This document shows positions 21,001 through 33,000 of a stretch of DNA of 64,000 nt, piece after piece (position 1 is the stretch's first letter; each line of letters opens with the position of its first letter). This DNA is from Progne subis subis (taxonomy: Eukaryota; Chordata; Aves; Passeriformes; Hirundinidae), in NCBI GenBank assembly GCA_022316685.1, contig JAKJHU010000182.1, positions 434,001-498,000 on the forward strand, given 5' to 3'. The notes beneath the pieces are model-generated. The model ran no database searches. It was not told where the DNA came from and worked only from the letters and a program-made list of their open reading frames with translations. Position numbers and translations under genes: made by a program.

Positions 21001-24000
21001 ATTTATAACGATATTTCCAGGTCTGTGTTTGTCATCTCCCTCCATCCCTTTTATCACCATCTTAAATGTCCCATTCATTTCCCTCAACAACTCCCACAGC
21101 CCAATTAGTTGCCTGTAAATAAAGATTCCAGAGCACCTGAACTACCAAGAGGACTCATTTATGTTTGGCATGAAGAAAAGCTTCGAAAGGACCAACAGAC
21201 AACAAGTGGCAAGCAAAGGTTATGTTTTTGTAAGAAGCTCCACGGGCAGTTCCCTCTGGACAGGAGGAGAAAGGAAACTGGAAGAGGATCCACTGCCTCT
21301 CCCAAGCAGCTCCACAGAGCTGCTGCCAGCTGGCAGCCCTGCCTGCCCTGCCTGCCCTTCTCAGGAGGGGAAAAAAGGGCTAAAAAACCAGTGCTCGCTC
21401 TTCATCTTCCACCAGGAAACTCCTGTGCTGCCTCCTGACACCGTGACTCCTTAAAGGTGCTTTTTAATCCTCTTCACACAGGAGTAAGTCCATCCCTCAT
21501 TCTCGCCCTGCAGTGGTTAAAATAAGTGATGATGGTTGGATGGTGCTCTCCCCCTGGCAATCCACCTCCTGTGCTCTTTTAAACACGAGGAGAAGAGAAA
21601 AAGGAGAAGGGGTGAAATGTCCGAATGACTCTGGCGTCTCGTTCCGCTCAGTCCGCGGGACACCAGGCTGCCCAGCGCCTCCTGAGCCAGCACCTCAGCA
21701 ATCGACCTTTCCCATCCCTTGCAAAGCCTTTGTGCTCCTTAATAAAGTTCACAGGAGCCTCTGAAGCCAGCTGGAGGCCCCGGGAGGAAGCGGCACTGAG
21801 GGCTAAAGTTTCACCCAGACTGTGAAGTCATGTCGAGCACAGCCAGCGCCGCGGCTCCAAACCCTGCACGGAGGCTGCGTGCCTCTTCCCAGCCGTGCCT
21901 CCTCAAAAGCAGCGTTTTCCACCTAAAAACCCCAGTCCTTGCTGCTGGCTGAGCCCTGGGTGCTGCTCTGGGGGGCAGTGGCGTCACCCTGAGAGCCCCG
22001 GAGGTGACAGCAGTAAATCCTGCCAGAGGAATGCAGTGGAGGAATTCCCACCAGGGAATTGAGGGGCAGCTCTGATCTCTGCTCCCTGTGACAGCGACAG
22101 CACCTGAGGGAAGGGCTGGAGCTGCGCCAGGGGTGGGTATGTGGGAAAGGTTTTCCTCCAGAGGGTGCTGGGCACAGCCCCGAGGCTGCCAGAGCTCCAG
22201 GAGCGTTTGGACAGCGCTCCAGGGATGTCCAGGGTGGGATTTTGGGGGGTCTGCGCAGGGCCAGGGGCTGCATCAATGATCCTGTGGGTCCCTTCCACCT
22301 CCTGATGCAGCCATCCCTTATCTCCCTCCCTGATATCACCCCAGGACATTCTGCTGCCCACGCCCCACTGAGGGTACTCAGCACATTTTCATCCCCTTCA
22401 CCTCGTGGGACAAAACCTCTGGTCCAAATCCATGTGTTTCCTGAAGGCCATCAATATTGTTAAGATTCGTTGGTTTATTTCCCCCCCTTGCAATTCACAT
22501 GTAGCATCAGCTAAAAACATCAGAGAGAGGGGCGAAATGAAGAGAATTTCCAAAAGGTTTTGGCAAATCCTCCGCACACAGCAGAGAGTTTGGAGGAGCC
22601 TCTGAAGGAGGAGTGATCCCACAGCTCCCAGACAAGCCAGGGGAACAAGGCTCGCTCTGTCACCACAGTGACTTCATTAAAAAAAAAAAACAATTAATTT
22701 CAGTCCACGAAAACGATCGCTGACATCGCTGCGACGCTGAAGGAGAGCGGGAGCGATGGGGGGAGAAGTGGGACACAAATGAACATTCCTGATGCTCAGA
22801 GGGAGGGATCAGGAGGAAAGCAAACCCCTCCTTTCCTTCCCCCACTGCCCAAGCTTCCACCCCAGATGACAGGAGCCGCTCTGCCGGAATTGCTTCCAGA
22901 TGTGCTCTCAGACTGAGCACGTGGCCGGGCCTCTGGAGCTCCGGGCTGCATGGAAATGGTGATTTTGCATTCCTGCCTCTTCCCTCCCCCTCCGCTGGGG
23001 CTGCCCTGGAAATTAAACCGTGCCACAGCCTTGGAGGTTCAGCTGGGAGTGACCTCTGTGTCTGCAGCAAAGGCACTCCAGACAGGCAGAGAGAAAGGGC
23101 AAAAGCAGGAGAGGGAAAAAAAAAAAAAAAATACAACCAAAAAAGGGATAAAAACAACAAAAAGAGATTGATTTTGGCAGCTACCAAACCAGAACATCCA
23201 AGAAAATCCCTCCACGGCCTTGCCCTTCAAGATAAGTGAGCGAGGTTTGACAACTGAATAGCTACTTTATACCAGCTTATTTCTTTTAAGCTGACGACTC
23301 CAGAGAGACCAGAGCCATCTCTGCTGCTGTAAAACAGATTTCTGAAAGGCTGGGCCAGATGCTGCAATCCCGAATTAGCCAAGACGACTGCAGCATCCTA
23401 ATCCAGGGATAAACATCCAGCCACGGCTCTCCTCAGAGCATCCATCATACCAGTAATCCTCCGTGTTTCCACCTCTGCTGTAGACCGGGCCCTCCAGCTC
23501 CCTGGCTCCTGGGAAGATGTTCTCATGTTGGATGATGATGGTTTTGATCAATTCGTTGACGTGAGCCTGGCAAGAGACCTGGTCGTGACCCTCGGGCACA
23601 GACATCAGCGTGGGCCCGAAGCAGATGGCCAGATTGTAGGGATCCATCATGTTTTCTTCACTGAACTGAGATAAACTGCAAAAAAAAACCAAAAAAAAAA
23701 CCAGGTGGGAAGGAGGGTGAACAGCAGAAATCATCATCATCATCACCATGATCACCATCAGCATCCTCGGCTCAGAGCACACAGCTGAGCTCGGCAGGTT
23801 TGCTTTGGGCTTTCTGGGACACTAATGTTCTGGATCCAGGTGAAAAATGAGACACTGATGGTATTTACTGAGAAATGAAATACAAACTGCAAAGGGAGTT
23901 TGAATGCTCTGTGCGCTGACTTTAATATTTGAATTTATTTCTTCTCTGTTGCTGCTCAGAGATCAGCTGCAGCCCAGCTCGAGACCAGGGTTACAGCAGG

Positions 24001-27000
24001 ACCCCCCTGCCATGGATTTAAACTGAAAGAGAGCAGGTTTAGATGGGATATTGGGAAGAAATCCTTCCTGTGAGGGTGGGCACAGGGCGCCAGAGCAGCT
24101 GTGGCTGCCCCTGGATCCCTGGAATGTCCAAGGCCAGGCTGGACGGGGCTGGGAGCAGCCTGGGATGGAGGAGGGTGATCCCTGCCCTGTCCATCCTCAG
24201 TAATTCCACGTTTATCCCAGGCCCTGCAGCAGAGCCCTGCTGCTCCCAGGGGTACTCACTGATTGAGGAATGCAAAGAGGTATCTCATGACAATCAGGGT
24301 GGTCTTGGGCAGGTTCAGCAGCACCTTCCGGACGTGCAGCGCTCGCTCCTGCAAATTATCCATGGCTGGAAGAGAGAGAGAGAGCACCAGAGTCACCCCC
24401 TGCTGCCCCCACAGTGCCAGCAGTGCCCCAAACGGGGCAGCCAGCAGGGCACCAGCACCAGGGGAGCTGGCTGCTGGCAAAGCCTCTGCCAGAGAAGGTC
24501 CCCGAAGACGTGGGAGCGCTGGATGTCACCTGCTCCAGGGGCTCTGGCACAAGGGGCGCCTCCAGGGCAGCTGGGAGAGGTGGGTGTTGGAAAAGGAGGG
24601 GCTGCAGCACTCCAGTTAACACGGCTGGAGGGTGAGGAAAAGGGCTCTGTGCGCAGCAGCCCGCTGAGAAAGAAGTGGGCAGCGCAGATCAGCTCAGCAG
24701 GGAGAGCTCCTTTGGGGGAAAGCGGATTTTGCTTCCCGACACGACACGGATCCAAGTCTGGAAATGAATTTAGCAGGAGCAGAAAAGCACAGGCCACTGC
24801 TGGAGCTGTGTCCTCAGTGATGTTCTGCCTCTCTTCAGAGGCTGCTCCTGCAAAGCCATTTCTCTGCTTGGACAATGGAATCTTTCTTCAGTGCTGATGT
24901 AGCAAGAGCCACTTGAAAGCGAGGTTGCTCACGTACAGGAACCACAAACAAGCCTGTGCCTGGCAGAGGCACCTTCAGAAACCATGACAAACGTTAACAG
25001 CTCGGCTGTGAGGGCCCTGACGATTGATATGCCAGAGCAGGAGGCAGTGGATGCTCCCTTGTGGGTGTGAAGCTAAAAGGAGTATGAATAAAAACTACCC
25101 TGCCAGCTGAGGCCAGCACACGGCGCATGGCAGCAGATATCCAGGGAAAGCACACGAGGCAGGGAACCCTGCTGATGATCCCTGCCTCCGAGAGGGCATT
25201 TCTGACATCCTCTGATGACAGCTCTTCCAGGTTCTTTTACACAAGTGAGGGGTTTTTTTTTTTGCTTTCTTCTCTCTTAAAAGAATCCTGTCACCAGGCA
25301 CTGCCTCACAAAACCCCATCACACAGCCCTTCAAATCTATGAATTTCCATCTCCTTGTTCGTTCATGTCAGAGCAGGGATGGCTGTGAAAAGGTGACTGG
25401 ATAACAGAGGATAACACTGGATAACAGAGACCAGCCCTGCAGCACAAACCCAGCCAAAGAAACCCCAAAAACCCACCCTGGAGTCAGGGGAGAGAAAAGA
25501 AAAAAAAGGGGAAAGGGAGGAAAGGGAAGTGGGAGATGAGAAAAATGAATCCTATTTCTTTGCAGTTCTTCATGTACTTACTGACACAGGCAATCAGGTC
25601 ATGGAAGATGTCCTTGGGGAAGAGGGGGTGCTCCAAGCCTCGGAAATAGAGCTTGAGGACTCCTGCTATGGAATCCATGTCGTGGTCGTTCTGGTCCCCA
25701 GCCAAGGGATCTTCCCCTTCGGAGCAAGCAGAGAAACATCAGAATACTGGAGGAAATAAACCACTGGAAGGAAAGGATTTGTGTCAATCCCACCTTCCCC
25801 AGCTGCACTGCAAGAGGGAGGCAGAGAGAGATCTCAGGGTGGGGAGCTCTGCCAGGAATCCCAGGACAGCTCCTGTCAGCCAAACATCACCAGAGCTGAC
25901 AGCCACGGGGGGTGAACATCACAGCCCCAAAACCTGACAGGGGGCTTCAGGCAGACCCAAAACTGCAGCTCAGGTGATGCAGAGGACACCCAGGGACACA
26001 CAAACATCACACACCTGGCCCAGGTGATGCAGAGGACACCCAGGGACACACAAACATCACACACCTGGCCCAGGTGATGCAGGGGACACCCAGGGACACA
26101 CAAACATCACACACCTGGCCCAGGTGATGCAGGGGACACCCAGGGGACACACAAACATCACACACCTGGCCCAGGTGATGCAGAAGACACCCAGGGACAC
26201 ACAAACATCACACACCTGGCCCAGGTGATGCAGGGGACACCCAGGGACACACAAACATCACACACCTGGCCCAGGTGATGCAGGGGACACCCAGGGGACA
26301 CACAAACATCACACACCTGGCCCAGGTGATGCAGAGGACACCCAGGGACACACAAACATCACACACCTGGCCCAGGTGATGCAGGGGACACCCAGGGACA
26401 CACAAACATCACACACCTGGCCCAGGTGATGCAGAAGACACCCAGGGACACACAAACATCACACACCTGGCCCAGGTGATGCAGAAGACACCCAGGGACA
26501 CACAAACATCACACACCTGGCCCAGGTGATGCAGAGGACACCCAGGGACACACAAACATCACACACCTGGCCCAGGTGATGCAGAAGACACCCAGGGACA
26601 CACAAACATCACACACCTGGCCCAGGTGATGCAGAGGACACCCAGAGACACACAAACATCACACACCTGGCCCAGGTGATGCAGAAGACACCCAGGGACA
26701 CACAAACATCACACACCTGGCCCAGGTGATGCAGAAGACACCCAGGGGACACACAAACATCACACACCTGGCCCAGGTGATGCAGAGGACACCCAGGGAC
26801 ACACAAACATCACACACCTGGCTCAGGTGATGCAGAGGACACCCAGGGACACACAAACATCACACACCTGGCCCAGGTGATGCAGGGGACACCCAGGGAC
26901 ACACAAACATCACACACCTGGCCCAGGTGATGCAGGGGACACCGAGGGACACACAAACATCACACACCTGGCCCAGGTGATGCAGAAGACACCCAGGGAC

Positions 27001-30000
27001 ACACAAACATCACACACCTGGCCCAGGTGATGCAGAAGACACCCAGGGGACACACAAACATCACACACCTGGCCCAGGTGATGCAGAGGACACCCAGGGA
27101 CACACAAACATCACACACCTGGCTCAGGTGATGCAGAGGACACCCAGGGACACACAAACATCACACACCTGGCCCAGGTGATGCAGGGGACACCCAGGGA
27201 CACACAAACATCACACACCTGGCCCAGGTGATGCAGAAGACACCCAGGGACACACAAACATCACACACCTGGCCCAGGTGATGCAGGGGACACCCAGGGA
27301 CACACAAACATCACACACCTGGCCCAGGTGATGCAGACACAGGGAATGGGGCTGGGGAAGTGTTCCTGGACAATTTGTTGCTGCAGATCCGTCACGGTTT
27401 GTCTGCATTACCAAAGGGAAGATGCTCACTCCAGGAGTTGTTCCCCGGGGAAAACTCCCCTATCAGGCATAATTAGATTTAATGATGGGGCAATCCTCAA
27501 ATTGAAGCTATATATATCCATTATGTGACTGAAATTACCAAAGCTTGCCTATTATCTTAATAACACACGGGATAATAAATGGGCCACTCCAAACCTGAGC
27601 ATTTTCCCTGATATTAACTGCCACCAAGGGCTGTGGATGAAGTAATAAACTGCAGGGACCTTATTGTTAACTTTGGCAGTCCCCTATATCACAGATTTTA
27701 CAGAGACAAGTGAGATGAAGGGGGGGAAATTTTTTTTTTTTTTAAAGGGTTTTTTTTTGTTTGTTTGGTTTTTTTTCCTGCGTGGAACAAGTGGGTATTT
27801 CCTCAAGCTGGTATTTCTTTATATAAAAATCTGATTCTGATGCTTTCCCTGGCTATGACACACATTCCTGCTCCCTCTGCTCCTGAGGGTTTTTCACTCT
27901 CAGGTAGATGGAGCTGAGGACAGGTGACATCACCCACCACACGCTGCTCATTAAACTCCTCTCTCCCCCAAAAGCGAATTAAACTCGCTGCGCCTAATTA
28001 ATGAGCGCCCGTCTCCTGCAGCAGGCAAGCAGAGAAAAGCACTGATCCCGTTCTTTGGGAATGAAGGATTCCAGGGATTAACACGAGCCCTGTTGTTCCC
28101 AGGGAGTGCCTGAGGAGCAGCTCCTGTGAACCTGCTCTGCCAGGGAGAACAGCCCAGCGAGGAGCTGATGAGTCAGGAGGCTCCCAGCTGCTCCCTGCCT
28201 TTGTACGGAATGGCTCTTCCCAGAGAAAAATCCAATCTATTAAAAGCTACCTCGAATTAACACTCTCTTGAAAATTTCCCTCTCTCCCCTGGCTGGTATT
28301 TGGAATAAATGTAGCCAAGCTGTGCCTCAACAACAGGGGAACAAAAAAAATAAATGGAAATTCATCCTCCAGCACACAAAGAGCTGGGGGAGAGGGGAGG
28401 AAACTGCAGTTACACCTAATAATGCAATCCTCTACGTCCTTTAGTGTTGCAAACAATCAATAAGCTATCAGACACGAGAGGAGATTGAATTCAGAATATT
28501 TATTATACAGACGCTCCACAGGGCGCAAAGCACAACAGCAAACAGCTGAGAACTCAAGGTTAATGAGCACCAGGGAGGTGTTTGGGAGAGCCTCACTCAG
28601 GGGAAAAACCACAAAAATCAAAGGAACAAAAAGGAGAGAGCCGCGTTCAGGCCAGTTCTGAGGACCCACACAAATTCACAACCTGGCAATAATTTCTGGG
28701 ATTTTGGGGAGAGCTCTTCCTTACCTCTCTCAAACGCATTTTTGATGTCGTTCACTTCAACCTGCGAGCCAGACACTCTGAATATTCCTTCGTGCTGCAA
28801 ACCTGGAGGGAAACAAGAGGTGCTGATAACAAGGCAAGATGGATGAGATAAAAGAAGATGGCACCTTCAGCAGCTGCAGCTCCTGGAATAAAGGAAAAAT
28901 AGGAACACAGGCAGAAGGATGCTGGTTTAAAAACCACCTTCCCCTGAGATGTCCAGAATATAAAAAAACCAGAACTCAGCACAGGCAGAAAAATTATTAA
29001 CCCTTCTAAACTGCCGGAGTAACAGGGCTCTGACAGCCATTCATGTTATCTCTCACCCTGGAGGATCCCCAGAGGATTTTACAACCCAGAGGAAGTCATA
29101 AACCAGCAGTGGAGCAGCCAGGAGTAAAATATGACCAATGCTGGGAGGAAAACGTTTAGAGCGTTTAAAAAGGGCTCAGTTGAGTCTGCTGGAAAAATCG
29201 AAGCCAGTTCTGGAATCTGAGTGAAATCAGCATCTCCTGATGGCCACGATTTATCCCCCATCAGCTCCCGTTCCAGCGTGGTTTCACGGATTTTTCCAGC
29301 AAATATCCAAGCCTGGCCTTAAAGGAGGATTCTAGAACGTGCTTATTCCGAGTGATGGCGAGAATGGGACTGCAGGTTATGGTTTCTAAAACAGGAATGG
29401 AAGAAGGGAAACAAACAGGACCTGCTAACCTGGCCCTGCCTCTTGGTTAATGAAGATCGATCCCACCTCCTTCCACACGTGTTAATTAACAGCTGTTTCA
29501 CACGCTACTAACAAATGAGAGCCATTAAAAATGAAAACAAATTGCAATAAACGTGCAGCATTCAAGGCTGGGAGGGGCCAACCTTCCAAAGAGGCATAAA
29601 TCATCTCGGTGTGGCAGTAAGTGAACAATTAATTCACTGCTTGACCTCCTACGTTCAAACCCTCCGAGCGCTGCTCCTCCTCCTCGTGAAGAGGAGGATT
29701 GTTCTGGGTGAAGGCCACACTTCAGGGCTCAAAGGAAGGTGAGGCACGAGCGCCGTGCACGGATGGGAAGCTGATTTTGCAGGGAATAAAGGGATATGGT
29801 TGGCAAAAACGCATTTGCAAGGTCAGTTATTGGGAGCACTCAGCGCGGGCACGCCACCAGCGAGGCAGCAAAAAACTGGGAGCTGTTCTCCTTCCTTGGC
29901 AGCTCCTGCACAGGCACCATGTGCTGAGCCACCCCAAAGAGCCCTCTGAGCCGCCCCAAAGAGCCCTCTGAGCCACCCCAAAGAGCCCTCTGAGCCGCCC

Positions 30001-33000
30001 CAAAGAGCCCTCTGAGCCGCCCCAAAGAGCCCTTGAGCCGCCCCAAAGAGCCCTTGAGCCGCCCCAAAGAGCCCTTGAGCCGCCCCAAAGAGCCCTTGAG
30101 CCACCCCAAAGAGCCCTTGAGCCACCCCAAAGAGCCCTCTGAGCCACCCCAAAGAGCCCTTGAGCCACCCCAAAGAGCCCTCCAGGGCTGATCTGACAGG
30201 AATGCCACAGCACACCCCCAGCCCACGAACTCACCGTGCCTGCTGATGAATCGGATGCAGCTCTCCACCACCAGGGGAATGGCCTGGGAGGAATCCTGCC
30301 CAGGGAAAAGCAGGCAGAGCGTAGAGTGAAGAGAAAAAAAAAAACCCAAAAAAAAAAATCAAAAATGAGAAAGGTTTGACTCCGCACGCCAAGGTCACAA
30401 CTCGCCGTCTGTATTCCGAAAATCCCAAGGCTGCGCCAAGTGGAATCCCCAAACTTTAACCTCACAGTATCAACAAGAGATACTTTGGGACCTCCCTATC
30501 TCAAGGAAACACATTTCAGCTCACTTGGGTACCAAAAAGCAACAGATTATCCCCAAGGCCAGGGACACAAAGCCTGGCTTTGTGAGTCTTTATTACAGGA
30601 AGGCACAACAAGAGAGCAGTTTCAGATTTAACAGGGGGATTCCAGGGAAATTAAAGGGAATGGAGACAAAGAAAAAACAGAGTGGATCCCACAAAAAACC
30701 AGGACTGTCCAAACAGCTCGAGGCTGTTGGGGATTTTTGACCCCAGGTCTGCCAAAACGCAGAGTAAAAGCAGTTTTAGATTTTGTCATGGAAAATGAGC
30801 GAGGTTTTGGTTCCAGGTTTGAGGATTTCTCAGACAAGACTGGAAAGCTCCATGGAAGACAGGGAGGGACAGATAAAAACTTGTTTTCCACCACTCCTCC
30901 ACTTCCCACACCACCTCGTTAACCAGGGAAATGTTAATTACCTGCTTCCTCACGGTGGAGCTGCGCCTTCCACTGGTCCGGGGGTGCAGGAGAGGGAAAA
31001 ACAGAACAGAAGAGTCAGGATAATCCTCCACCATCACCAGCTCATCCCTCCAGCGCTCCCAAGCACGCTCCGGAGCAGGGAAGGAGCCAGACATCCCCGT
31101 CAATCCCGAGGCCAGAGCCTCGCTGGATTTATGGAACTCCAGGAAGGTTTGAAGTGACTTTAAATCGCTCAAAACCCCGCACGAGGAGCAAGGGAGCCCT
31201 GCCAAAAGATCACCCCCGAGGTTTGAGTTCCGACCCGCAGGAATTCCGTGAGCCAGGGCTGAGGTTTGACAGGAATTGCACAGGGAAGAGCAGGTGGGAG
31301 CAGGCTGGATCCCCCCGTGCTGTTCACAGCTGCCACTGCGGAGTCTTTACTGCAGTTCTGATAAGATTTCAAATAAACGAATAACACAAAGCCCCCTGGA
31401 ACACCAGCACGCACCAGCCAGGCTAAGCCTCGTGTCTGCTCTCATTTGCTGATGTTGGTAGACATTAATGGCAGAAAAACGGGAAAAAAAGCCCTGCTCT
31501 GCCAGGGCTTTCCCCTCAAAATTTATCACTGGGGTTTAAAATTCCTTCAGTTTCTTGTAGAAATGAAGCAGGGGAGATAACAGCAGAGAGGCCCTAATGT
31601 ATCATTCCAGCCAATTCCCTGCCAGGGCAGATGGCTGCTGAATTATAAATAAGGGGATTAGAAGCGTGATTTTTAAAAAAAAAAAAACAAACCTGTACAA
31701 CGTGTTAATTTGGGGGAAATTCCTTTTGTTAAAAAAAAAAAAAAAATCAGAAACACTGAATGAAAAAAAAAAATTAAAGAAAAATCCGATTGCACGGGCT
31801 GTCGCAGACAATGAGGTGGGCTTTAAACTTTGATATTTCAAACTGTTCCGTGATGAATAATATTTTATTATTACAGATGTCAGGGCCTAATTAGGACCTG
31901 CCAGTTTTGCTTTGCTGTGAGGAATGGGAACAGCAGTACCGAGTCCACGCTGGTGGCAATCACTTTCCTTTCATTAACGAGGCAGGATGATGCACAGCCC
32001 CAGCCCCTGGTGCCCAGCAGAGCCCCCTGAATCCATCAGTTTTGGAGACGGGGATTTGTTTTGTTTTAATAAATAAAGCCCCACCAGAAGCTTAGAGCTG
32101 GTTCTGGGATTGCTCCTAATTAAATTAAAAGGTTTATTCTCCGTGCCCTCCGTCCTGCTGGAATCCAGCAGGGCAGCACTGGGATCAAGAGGTTCCCAAG
32201 TTCTGCTCCTCCACCCTGTGGATAAGCCCTGGGCCCACCTCTCTCCCAGGGATTTGGTTATAAAAACCTAAATCTGGAGAACGTTCTCCGGGTGACAGCG
32301 CCAAATTAAGGAATTTCTCTCACTTTCCCACCCTGCTCCTGATCTGCACTAAATACACCGGGGCAAGAAAAGGAATTTTTTGGTATTAACTAAATTTATA
32401 ATAAATTTAATTAAATTTATTCAACTCCCGCCCCATCCCTGGGAGTGTTCCAGGCCAGGCTGGATGGGATTTGACCATGGGATGTGTCCCTGCCCATGGA
32501 GGAGCTTTAATGTCCCTTCCACCCAAACCGCTCCGCAGCTCCATTCTGGGACTCTGAATCAATGTGCTCTTCTAACAGACACGAGCCCTGGGCTGGTGAC
32601 CGATCTGGAACGACCAATTTGCATCAGATTTTCCTTAAAACCACCATTCCCTGAGCCACACCTACCTGGCCAGGGCGCAGTCCGTCCGCTGACCTGTGGA
32701 GGAGACAGAAATCCGGCATGAGGAGCGAGGCACGGGACAACGCTCTCAGTATTTCTGCACAGAGGATTTTGGGTGGAGATGGAGGAAAGGAGAGGAGAGA
32801 GGAGGGGAAGAAGCTCCAAGGGCAGCACCAAACCCATCCCTGCCAGCTCAACTCCACCAAACCCAACCAGCAACCAGCTCAGGCTGTCCGAGGACTCGTA
32901 TCTCTGCGAATTCTTGGGGTTTTTTTTAAACAGAAATCACCTCCCTGAGCATTCTAATTGTCGACTTCTGCCAAAAAACTGGGCTTGTCAGTCCCTCCCT

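Noticed and set aside
25876..27429. CRISPR-like regular array of 50-bp units, and many 65-codon frames
   Set aside because: The units are contiguous with no unique spacers, in a vertebrate intron: a minisatellite. The frames are periodic copies of one another.
29823..30465. 212-codon frame with RALWGGS repeats joined to [13 protein letters not shown]
   Set aside because: Only the SRGAP2 exon 30235-30295 is coding. The rest is read-through into the 21-22-bp array.
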